Below, one piece after another: positions 6,421 to 11,827 of a stretch of DNA of 11,827 nt (within the stretch, counting starts at the first letter, position 1; every line of letters starts with the position of its first letter). The stretch is from Bacteroidales bacterium (GTDB lineage Bacteria > Bacteroidota > Bacteroidia > Bacteroidales > UBA932): contig JAFUWW010000098.1 of assembly GCA_017471085.1 (NCBI GenBank), positions 1 to 11,827 on the forward strand, written 5' to 3'. The notes under the pieces are model-generated. The model searched no databases, was not told where the DNA came from, and saw nothing but the letters and a program-made list of their open reading frames with translations. A program made the translations under genes and the position numbers.

Positions 6421-9339
6421 ATGAAGAAAGCTTTGCTTATTGCGTTGCTGCTGCTGGGATGCTCATGGGCGGCACGGTCCCAGGTGGTCATTATCGGCGG
6501 GAGCAATTTTACGGGGCAGTTGAGTACGGTGAATGTGGAGGTGCTGGATTCCCTCACCCGGGAACCCATCCCCTTCGCTTCCGTGTACGTGATTCCCCGG
6601 CGGGATACCACCATCACCAATTTCACCCTCACCGATACCGAAGGCAAGGCAAAACTGGACGAAGTCCCTTACGGAAATTATACCTTCTTCGTGGAGATGC
6701 TGGGCTATAAGACCGTCCGGAAGGTGCGGAACATCCATGACAGGCGGGTGGACATGGGCAAAGTGCTGCTGCAGGAAGACCCGCAGTACATTGAGGCGGC
6801 CACCGTCAGCGATGTGGGGAATCCCATCACCATCAAGAAAGACACCATTGAGTTTAACGCGGCCTCCTATCGCGTGGGCTCCAATGCCGTGCTCCGGGAC
6901 CTGGTGAAACGCATGCCGGGCATCGAAATCACCAGCGAAGGTACCGTGAAGATGAACGGGCAGGCGATTGACAAAATTACCCTGGGCGGCCGGACATTCT
7001 TCTTTGACGACCAGGCCATGGCCCTGAACAACCTGCCCGCCCAGATGGTGGACAAGATCCGGATCATCGACCGGGATTCGGAGCAGAAAAGGGCCACCGG
7101 CATCGATGACGGCCAGCGGGAAAAGATCATGGACGTGGTGGTGAAAAAGGAGTATGAGAAGGGCTGGTTCGGCAATCTGGGCTTGAAAGCGGGTGCCACC
7201 CTGGCCGCCGGAAAAACGGATGATCCGCTTCGGGACAACAGGGGCCTGCTGTACAACGGCAACGCGATGTTGTCCGGCTATACGGAGAAAGACCAGGTCA
7301 CGGTCATTGCCAATGGCGGCAATGTGGTGGACGATGCGGGAAGTGTAGTGGTTGTGTATTCCTTGGAAGATGCCGGGCTGGATCTGTCCGACCTGTCCGC
7401 GTTGACAGCCGGGGCCGGGCTTACCTCCCAGGCACAAATAGGCGTGAATGCCAACACCTCCCGCATCCAGGATACGGAAACCACGGCGATGGTAAACTAC
7501 AATTACCGGGACAACCTGGGCGGCAGCCGCACCTACCGGACCACTTTCCAGGATACGGGCAATCTGCTCGGGGAATCCACCGCCGACAGCCACAGTTTCG
7601 GTGGTACCTTCCGCACCAGCCTGGAATTCAAGAAGGAAAAAGGAAAACTCTGGTTCAATATCACCCCGGGTTTCTCGTATTCCAACAACCAGGGATTCTC
7701 CGGCGGCACCTCCAGCACGGCCGATGAGAGCGGCGCGGTGCTCAACCGTTCGGAGCGGTCGTCCCATTCGCTTTCCCATAACGCCCAGGGCAGTTTGAAC
7801 TCCTCCTTCACGCTGCGTGAGATAGGCGGAAACCCGCGTCGTTCCCTTCGTCTGTCGCTGCAGGGTTCCTATGGCGGCGGCACCGGCAGCAGCGAGGAAA
7901 GTTCCAGTACGCTGTTCGGGGGTGCGCCGCTGTTGAAGGATATCGGCTACGCCACCCGTCAGGCATCGGCCAATGCCAGCGTGGGGCTGGTGTATGCCGA
8001 GCCGCTGGGAGAAAAGCTCATCCTGACGGTGAATCCTTCGTTCAACTACCGTTTCTCCGACAGCAACCGCGACGCCGACGACCGCATCACCCACCGGGAC
8101 GACTATTATTCCTCCTTCTCCCGTGTCCGTTATCTCACCTACGGGCTCAATTCCTATATCCAGTACAATTATACGCAGGGAGCATCCCTGACGGCCGGTT
8201 TTACAGGGAATCTGCAGGAGCAGGTGACCCATTCCCGCAGTTACGGCAACCAGACCGATGCCGGCGAGGGAGAATGGCTGCTGAACCTGGGCCCCAGGAT
8301 TTCCTGGAACTACTATAAGAACAATACCAACGCGACAGTCTCCATCAACAGCAATACCGGCCGGCCTTCCCAGACGCTGATGCTGCCCACCCTGAACCTG
8401 GCCGATCCCACCCGGCTCAGCACCGGCAACATCTATCTGAAGCCTACCTTCAACATGACGCCCCTTGTCTCCTGGAACCGTTCCAACCCCGGAAAGATGT
8501 CTTCCCTGTTCCTGCAACTGTTTGGTTCGTTTGTCCAGCGCACGACAACGTATGCCCGCTGGTACGACAAGGAGGGGGTGATGTCGTCGGTCCCCGTGAA
8601 TGCGAAGACGCCTTCCATGTCCATTTCCTTATCGACCGGATACACCTTCCCGCTGGACAGCAAGCGGGTCTGGACCCTGAGCCTGAACGGCAGCGGTTCC
8701 TATTCGCAGGGCGCCAGCTTCCGGGCAACGGGAGCCCCGGCATCCCTCTCCAGGGAGCATTTTGACTATTATGCTTTCATGGCCGATTTCTGGGGAGACA
8801 GCAACGGGGAGCGTTTCTACAGTGGGGCCAGCGGATTCCAGGAACAGATTACCCGCACAGTTTCCGCCCGCCTGGGCGGATATGTGAGGCTGAACCTGGA
8901 ACGTTTCCACGGTTATTTCAGGGTAAATACCTCTCCCAGTTATACCAGCGTTACCCAATATTCGGGAGAATCGCCGTTCACCGTAGACAGCCGCCTGAGC
9001 CTGGAGATGCATTACAATACGGTCAGCGACTTTGAATTCAGTACAGACCTGTCCTACCGCTTCTATCATGGCTATGCCCCGGGCTACGGCGACCCGGAGT
9101 GGCAGTGGAACTTCTCCGTGAACAAGAGCATCGGGGCATTTGTGCTCAGCTTCTCGGTGCACGACATCCTGAACCAGACCAGGAACCTGCACCGGAGCAC
9201 GACGGCCAACTATGTAGAAGACAGTTACGGCCTGGTGATGGGCCGATACGGACTCTTCGGGGTCAAATGGAATTTCGGCAAGATGAATTCGGCCCAGTCC
9301 CGCCGGGCCTCCAACGCCAGTTTCAATATGATGTTCTGA
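6421..9339 (+). CDS. Outer-membrane beta-barrel protein with carboxypeptidase-regulatory-like domain (TonB-receptor-like)
   Basis: The 972-residue protein is laid out as follows: signal peptide (1-21, MKKALLIALLLLGCSWAARS), a carboxypeptidase-regulatory-like beta-sandwich at about 37-118 (VEVLDSLTREPIPFASVYV, TDTEGKAKLDEVPYGNY, VEMLGYK), a plug-like region at about 127-245 (LRDLVKRMPGIEITSEG, KMNGQAIDKITLGGRTFF, LPAQMVDKIRIIDR), then a long Ser/Gly/aromatic-rich barrel of alternating strands ending in Phe (SFNMMF), the usual outer-membrane insertion signal. This is the architecture of Bacteroidota OMP_b-brl/TonB-dependent receptor-like proteins. No SusD partner follows, so a SusCD pair is unlikely. 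LLGC resembles a lipobox, but the signal peptide reads as well for ordinary cleavage after ARSQ. The ATG at 6421 is fixed by the promoter box just upstream. The cargo is unknown. Confidence 0.9.
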   Translation: MKKALLIALLLLGCSWAARSQVVIIGGSNFTGQLSTVNVEVLDSLTREPIPFASVYVIPRRDTTITNFTLTDTEGKAKLDEVPYGNYTFFVEMLGYKTVRKVRNIHDRRVDMGKVLLQEDPQYIEAATVSDVGNPITIKKDTIEFNAASYRVGSNAVLRDLVKRMPGIEITSEGTVKMNGQAIDKITLGGRTFFFDDQAMALNNLPAQMVDKIRIIDRDSEQKRATGIDDGQREKIMDVVVKKEYEKGWFGNLGLKAGATLAAGKTDDPLRDNRGLLYNGNAMLSGYTEKDQVTVIANGGNVVDDAGSVVVVYSLEDAGLDLSDLSALTAGAGLTSQAQIGVNANTSRIQDTETTAMVNYNYRDNLGGSRTYRTTFQDTGNLLGESTADSHSFGGTFRTSLEFKKEKGKLWFNITPGFSYSNNQGFSGGTSSTADESGAVLNRSERSSHSLSHNAQGSLNSSFTLREIGGNPRRSLRLSLQGSYGGGTGSSEESSSTLFGGAPLLKDIGYATRQASANASVGLVYAEPLGEKLILTVNPSFNYRFSDSNRDADDRITHRDDYYSSFSRVRYLTYGLNSYIQYNYTQGASLTAGFTGNLQEQVTHSRSYGNQTDAGEGEWLLNLGPRISWNYYKNNTNATVSINSNTGRPSQTLMLPTLNLADPTRLSTGNIYLKPTFNMTPLVSWNRSNPGKMSSLFLQLFGSFVQRTTTYARWYDKEGVMSSVPVNAKTPSMSISLSTGYTFPLDSKRVWTLSLNGSGSYSQGASFRATGAPASLSREHFDYYAFMADFWGDSNGERFYSGASGFQEQITRTVSARLGGYVRLNLERFHGYFRVNTSPSYTSVTQYSGESPFTVDSRLSLEMHYNTVSDFEFSTDLSYRFYHGYAPGYGDPEWQWNFSVNKSIGAFVLSFSVHDILNQTRNLHRSTTANYVEDSYGLVMGRYGLFGVKWNFGKMNSAQSRRASNASFNMMF

Positions 9340-10228
9340 CGCACTCGGCCGGACCGGTGAGGTAAACCTCCGTGAAGCTGTTCTCGCCGGGCAGGAAGTC
9401 TACGGACAGCCAGTCGCCCCGACGGCATTGCAAACGATATCTTATCGTTTGCAATGCCACAGTATCTTCGACAGACTGGGGGCCTAATCCCCCAGACCCC
9501 CTGTGTCGCTCCGCTCCGAGGGGGCTCGTTTGTGATGCGGGAATACCTTTGCAGTAGGCTGCGATAGCGCTGGCCGTGAGGCCGGTGCCGCAGGCGAGGG
9601 TTTCCCCTTCCACGCCTTTCTCGAAAGTCCGTACTTTCAGGCCTTCCGGGGTGGGCTGCACAAAATTCACATTGGTGCCTTCCGGGGCGAATTCCTTGTC
9701 CCAGCGCAGAACAGGGCCCTCTTTCTCGATGTCGATGCCGTCGACATCGGCCACGAACCGTACCAGGTGCCGCGTGCCGGTGTTCAGGAAATACCCGCCT
9801 TTAGCCGCTGCAATTCCCTGGACGTCGATCATTTTCAGCCGCACAATCCATTGGGATTCTCCGGCTGAAGTTTCCCTCCCGGAAACATTTGCCGGAGGTC
9901 TGGAGAGGATGGTGGCGGTGTGCAGGCCGTCCGGGGCACGGAAGAGGCAGGCGCCGGAGGCGGGCACCAGGCCCAGCATGTCGGCAAAAGCCACGATGCA
10001 GCGGCCGCCGTTGCCGCACATCATTCCGCCGGAGCCGTCCGGGTTGTAGAATTCCATACAGAAATCGGTCTCGGGGTCTGTTCCAAGGATCATGAGTCCG
10101 TCGGTCTTGTACTGCTTGCACAGCGCGCCAATCCGCTCTGGCTGCCTGTAGGCGGAGACATCGGCCTCCCGGCCGTCCAGGACCACGAAATCGTTCCCGG
10201 CCCCGGAAAATTTGTAAATCTTTTCCAT
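9323..10228 (-). CDS. dapF: Diaminopimelate epimerase DapF with in-frame palindromic insertion
   Basis: DapF converts LL-diaminopimelate to meso-diaminopimelate, which feeds lysine and peptidoglycan synthesis, by a two-cysteine racemisation in the cytoplasm. The protein of 301 residues starts KIYKFSGAGNDFVVLD. It has the first catalytic cysteine in NPDGSGGMMCGNGGRC (Cys71) and the second in GETLACGTGLTAS (Cys213), with Glu209 close by. VYLTGPAECV near the end is the usual C-terminal strand. Family members have about 270-280 residues; the excess here is residues 231-268, encoded by a palindromic element (9425-9538) between the second Cys helix and the strand LQCRRGDWLSVDF. Both catalytic halves are intact, so the enzyme is probably functional. 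The start at 10228 is chosen by family fit; the in-frame ATGs at 10261 and 10273 lie upstream of the -7 box. The 3' end overlaps the convergent barrel gene by 17 bp. Confidence 0.96.
   Translation of the reverse strand: MEKIYKFSGAGNDFVVLDGREADVSAYRQPERIGALCKQYKTDGLMILGTDPETDFCMEFYNPDGSGGMMCGNGGRCIVAFADMLGLVPASGACLFRAPDGLHTATILSRPPANVSGRETSAGESQWIVRLKMIDVQGIAAAKGGYFLNTGTRHLVRFVADVDGIDIEKEGPVLRWDKEFAPEGTNVNFVQPTPEGLKVRTFEKGVEGETLACGTGLTASAIAAYCKGIPASQTSPLGAERHRGSGGLGPQSVEDTVALQTIRYRLQCRRGDWLSVDFLPGENSFTEVYLTGPAECVRTSY
9425..9538. repeat. 114-bp palindromic (REP/MITE-like) element inserted in frame in dapF
   Basis: The element starts with GCATTGCAAACGA (9425-9437) and ends with TCGTTTGTGATGC (9526-9538), imperfect terminal inverted repeats with 11 of 13 matches. 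Inside are three hairpins. The first is perfect, with 16-bp arms GGCATTGCAAACGATA (9424-9439) and its complement (9443-9458) around TCT. The second is CTGGGGG (9476-9482) with CCCCCAG (9489-9495). The third is CCCCCT (9497-9502) with AGGGGG (9519-9524). The length is exactly 38 codons with no stop in the dapF frame. No transposase is encoded and no clear target duplication is seen. The boundaries are inferred from the repeats; the left hairpin arm also encodes part of a beta-strand that DapF needs, so the true left border may lie within the hairpin. Confidence 0.75.
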
Positions 10229-10234
10229 CCGGCT

Positions 10235-10243
10235 GCAAAAATA
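10235..10243 (-). promoter_or_regulatory. Bacteroidota -7 promoter box (TATTTTTGC) for dapF
   Basis: On the minus strand TATTTTTGC matches TAnnTTTGC and ends only 6 bases before the dapF ATG at 10228. If transcription starts the usual 4-7 bases after the box, the dapF mRNA has almost no leader. A perfect 7-bp inverted repeat, TTCCCGG (10258-10264) with CCGGGAA (10277-10283), lies directly upstream, covering the -33 region, and could be an operator. Confidence 0.6.
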
Positions 10244-10336
10244 GCAAAAAATCCCCATTCCCGGATACCGCATGTCCCGGGAAGTTTAATAATAAACGGA
10301 ACCTGCTGAGATGGTGGATATTACGAATAGATTGAT

Positions 10337-10345
10337 TATCTTTGC
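10337..10345 (+). promoter_or_regulatory. Orphan Bacteroidota -7 promoter box (TATCTTTGC), antisense to the DUF4252 operon
   Basis: TATCTTTGC is identical to the box in front of the outer-membrane barrel gene and is followed by GAAAACG, much like the left edge of the window. It faces right, toward the 3' end of the minus-strand DUF4252 gene. An ATG lies 15 bases downstream at 10361, but the protein is not convincing. No good -33 TTTG was found. It may start a small or antisense RNA, or mark a lost gene. Confidence 0.45.
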
Positions 10346-10378
10346 GAAAACGCTTGCGACATGAGGTGGAACTGGACG

Positions 10379-10403
10379 AAAAAAGGGACATTCCTCAGTC
10401 CCT
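10379..10403 (-). terminator. Intrinsic terminator of the DUF4252/ECF sigma operon
   Basis: On the minus strand AGGGAC (10403-10398), an 8-nt loop and GTCCCT (10389-10384) are followed by a run of six T (10384-10379, the first shared with the stem end). This is a standard Rho-independent terminator beginning 28 bases after the DUF4252 stop codon. In the plus direction the hairpin is followed only by CTTTGAG, so it works mainly on the minus strand. Confidence 0.85.
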
Positions 10404-10431
10404 CTTTGAGATTCCTGAATAGCTGCAAGGT

Positions 10432-10917
10432 CTATTCGGCGGCTGCCTGGGCCATGATTTCTTCCAGTTGGGCGCGGTCCATGGTGCCGTCGATGGAGAT
10501 GAAGGCGGTTTCGCCCTGTTCCTGGGCCAGCAGCACCAGGGATGTGACGGTTTTTTCGTCCCCCACGGTATAGATGCGGGCTACCTCACCATTGTCCTTG
10601 GCCTCCATCAGCAGTTCGTATTTCCCTTTGTCGATGTACTTGCGCACGTCGGCATAAAGGTCTGCGCCGATTTTCGGGTCCGTGGCATTGAGCACGTAGA
10701 AGCCGGTCATGGATTTGATGATGGGGGCGAAGTTGATGCTTTCGTCCTGGAATTCCACATCCGGAATCTTGCCGATCATGCGGAACATGGCGGGGGAGAT
10801 GTACACGGCTTCCATGCCGGGAAGGTCGGAGTACTTGTTGTAGAGGTCGCGCCCGTTCTGGGCAAAGGCTGTCACGCAGAGGGTGACAAGGATTAATATG
10901 GTAAATAACTTTTTCAT
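10432..10917 (-). CDS. DUF4252-type secreted protein
   Basis: The 161-residue protein has a signal peptide (MKKLFTILILVTLCVTAFAQ), so it is exported to the periplasm or beyond. The mature part resembles the Bacteroidota DUF4252 family, with NKYSDLPGMEAVYISPAMF at the start, a middle of alternating strands and helices (SMTGFYVLNATDP, DKGKYELLMEAKDNGEVARI), and a C-terminal FISIDGTMDRAQLEEIM segment. The family has no established biochemical function. It is commonly found beside ECF sigma genes, as here. The start at 10917 is chosen because it gives the signal peptide and because ATGA overlaps the stop of the preceding gene. It is the last gene of the operon, and a strong terminator follows. 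Confidence 0.85.
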   Translation of the reverse strand: MKKLFTILILVTLCVTAFAQNGRDLYNKYSDLPGMEAVYISPAMFRMIGKIPDVEFQDESINFAPIIKSMTGFYVLNATDPKIGADLYADVRKYIDKGKYELLMEAKDNGEVARIYTVGDEKTVTSLVLLAQEQGETAFISIDGTMDRAQLEEIMAQAAAE

Positions 10918-11255
10918 TTCCAATAATTTAATTTGTCGATAGCGAATTGGGCTTCCGTAAGGTAATCGGCCCCTTTTGAGATGGTTCCGGACATTTTCCC
11001 CAGGGCTTTCTCCACGGCGGCATAGGCCTCGTAGGGGTCGGAGAAAGTATCGCGCGGCTGCCGGACGCCCAGATATCCGGAAACCCCCACTCCGATGAGG
11101 AGGGCTGCAGCGGCGGCTATCGGCCAAACGCTGGCCGGACGGTCCGGCGCAGGAAGGCGGACTTCCAGGTCCTCCGGAACGGGGATGCTTTCATCGGCGC
11201 CGATCCGTTCCAGGTCATCGGCACTGAGCCGGGTTATTTCATCGAGAGGTTTCAT
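10914..11255 (-). CDS. Small single-span membrane protein, possible anti-sigma factor
   Basis: The 113-residue protein is not a named family. Residues 1-41 are acidic and proline-rich (MKPLDEITRLSADDLERIG), and a membrane helix spans about 42-64 (VWPIAAAAALLIGVGVSGYL). Residues 65-113 are a short helical tail (DPYEAYAAVEKALGKMSG). It starts 17 bp inside the end of the ECF sigma gene and its stop shares ATGA with the DUF4252 start, so all three should be coupled. Position and topology suggest it holds the sigma factor at the inner membrane, but it has no zinc motif or recognisable anti-sigma domain. It is much shorter than the candidate at 5231-5719 and is not visibly related to it. Confidence 0.6.
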   Translation of the reverse strand: MKPLDEITRLSADDLERIGADESIPVPEDLEVRLPAPDRPASVWPIAAAAALLIGVGVSGYLGVRQPRDTFSDPYEAYAAVEKALGKMSGTISKGADYLTEAQFAIDKLNYWK

Positions 11256-11724
11256 ACCATTCTTTCAGTTTTTTCCGCGCCAGGCTCACCTGGACCCGGA
11301 TGTTGAGGCCGCTGAGGCCTGTCACTTGCTGGATCTGCTCGTAGGAGAGTCCGTGTAAGAGTCGGAGCGTGAGGAGTTTCCGCTGTCCGGGAGGGAGTTT
11401 TCCGATGGCTTCGTACAGCCCTTTCACGCTCTCTTTCAGGATCAGGTCGTCGTCCGGCGGCGCCTTTCCGGGGGAACTGTCGTCCAGGGGTTCCGCGTAC
11501 TGCCTTCGCCGGATGCGGTCGATGCAGAGGTTCCTCAGGAGCATCGCCCCGTAGGCCGATGGCTGCCGGATCAGGTCCAGGTGGTCCCGCAGGTTCCATA
11601 ATTTGAGGTAGAGGTCCTGCACGGCATCCTTTGCATCGTCCCGGTCTTCCAGCAGGAAGAAGGCGATACGGTAAAAGCGTTCCTGCAGGGGGATCCACTC
11701 GGTATGGAACTGCTGCGCGGTCAT
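11239..11724 (-). CDS. ECF-family RNA polymerase sigma factor
   Basis: This 161-residue protein has sigma-70 regions 2 and 4 only. Region 2 includes YRIAFFLLEDRDDAKDAVQD and LYLKLWNLRDHL (18-49), followed by the DNA-melting helix PSAYGAMLLRNLCIDRIRRR (55-74). A short acidic linker lies at about 78-97. Region 4 runs from LPPGQRKLLTLRLLHGLSYE to ISLAR-type sequence (VSLARKKLKEW, 146-156), with the helix-turn-helix at about 126-147. The start ATG is at 11724 and shares ATGA with the stop of the partial gene upstream, so it is not the first gene of its operon. It is more canonical, with clearer basic DNA-binding residues, than the sigma factor at 4747. The two share only general family similarity and probably read different promoters. 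Confidence 0.93.
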   Translation of the reverse strand: MTAQQFHTEWIPLQERFYRIAFFLLEDRDDAKDAVQDLYLKLWNLRDHLDLIRQPSAYGAMLLRNLCIDRIRRRQYAEPLDDSSPGKAPPDDDLILKESVKGLYEAIGKLPPGQRKLLTLRLLHGLSYEQIQQVTGLSGLNIRVQVSLARKKLKEWYETSR

Positions 11725-11827
11725 TCGGCCATCTCCATGAGTTTCCCGAGATGCTCCAGGTCGATGCTGCCGCGGGTGCAGATGAGCGCTCCGTCGCCGC
11801 TGTAGAGGATGCAGTCGCGGATGGTGC
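11721..11827 (-). CDS. C-terminal end of a DUF4252-like protein (cut by window edge)
   Basis: Only the last 35 codons are present. They end LICTRGSIDLEHLGKLMEMAE and stop at 11721. The pattern of a strand (CILYSGDGALI), a turn with Gly, and ID-L-x-x-L-x-x-L resembles the C-terminus of DUF4252 proteins, including the complete one at 10432-10917 (FISIDGTMDRAQLEEIM). It shares ATGA with the sigma gene start, so it belongs to the same operon. With so little sequence the family call is tentative, but the reading frame is well supported by the overlap. Confidence 0.55.
   Translation of the reverse strand, partial: TIRDCILYSGDGALICTRGSIDLEHLGKLMEMAE

Larger units (their letters stand above)
10229..10431. 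other. Intergenic region between dapF and the DUF4252 operon end
   Basis: These 203 bases hold the dapF promoter with its upstream inverted repeat (minus strand), an unassigned promoter-like box on the plus strand at 10337-10345, and the terminator of the DUF4252 operon (10379-10403, minus strand). No protein-coding gene or RNA gene is convincing here. A 70-codon plus-strand reading frame from 10361 runs mostly antisense to the DUF4252 gene and has no recognisable product. Confidence 0.7.

Noticed and set aside
6451..6462. Lipobox (LLGC) in the signal peptide of the barrel protein
   Set aside because: Outer-membrane barrels of this kind are not expected to be lipoproteins, and the following AARSQ gives an ordinary cleavage site. 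It remains possible but is not supported.
6463..8517. 684-codon open frame on the minus strand inside the barrel gene
   Set aside because: No recognisable domain and no promoter or start context. It is antisense to a clear outer-membrane protein, and stop-poor antisense frames are common at this GC content.
10361..10573. 70-codon plus-strand frame after the orphan promoter box
   Set aside because: About two thirds is antisense to the DUF4252 gene, the Ser/Ala-rich sequence has no domain, and the start spans the minus-strand terminator.
10918..11127. N-terminal extension of the DUF4252 protein upstream of 10917
   Set aside because: The extra 70 residues overlap the small membrane protein gene in another frame, and the signal peptide begins exactly at the ATG at 10917.

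Overview
The window reads as chromosomal DNA of a GC-rich member of the Bacteroidales (phylum Bacteroidota), possibly a Rikenellaceae- or Cryptobacteroides-like gut lineage. The support is threefold. The -7 boxes have the Bacteroidota form TAnnTTTGC (6395-6403, 10235-10243 on the minus strand, 10337-10345, and a half box at the left edge). Start sites lack clear Shine-Dalgarno sequences. The protein families are typical of the phylum: a carboxypeptidase-regulatory-like/plug outer-membrane barrel, DUF4252 proteins and short ECF sigma factors. The genus is an inference. No tRNA, rRNA, CRISPR array or insertion-sequence transposase was seen.

Left block (1-4707, plus strand): murB, murA and a class I/II aminotransferase are packed into one operon (8-bp overlap, then a 1-bp gap). 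MurA and MurB catalyse the first two committed steps of peptidoglycan precursor synthesis. MurA carries Asp where most bacteria have the fosfomycin-target Cys. A separate aldo/keto reductase of the YghZ/GpR type follows.

Middle block (4741-9339, plus strand): an ECF sigma factor, a single-span membrane protein that is probably its anti-sigma factor, a small secreted protein built from degenerate TonB-plug-like repeats, and, behind its own promoter, a 972-residue outer-membrane beta-barrel protein. The small protein repeats sequence motifs of the barrel protein's own plug region. The set resembles a cell-surface signalling cassette with an unusual soluble plug-only component.

Right block (minus strand): dapF, convergent with the barrel gene and overlapping it by 17 bp, carries an in-frame 114-bp palindromic element that adds about 38 residues to the protein. 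Upstream lies an operon whose order of transcription is partial DUF4252-like gene, ECF sigma factor, small single-span protein, DUF4252 protein, ending in a good intrinsic terminator. Its genes overlap by 4 or 17 bp. A Bacteroidota-type promoter on the opposite strand (10337-10345) points into this operon with no convincing gene behind it.

The items most worth following up are the palindromic element inside dapF and the sigma/anti-sigma/plug-repeat/barrel cassette.
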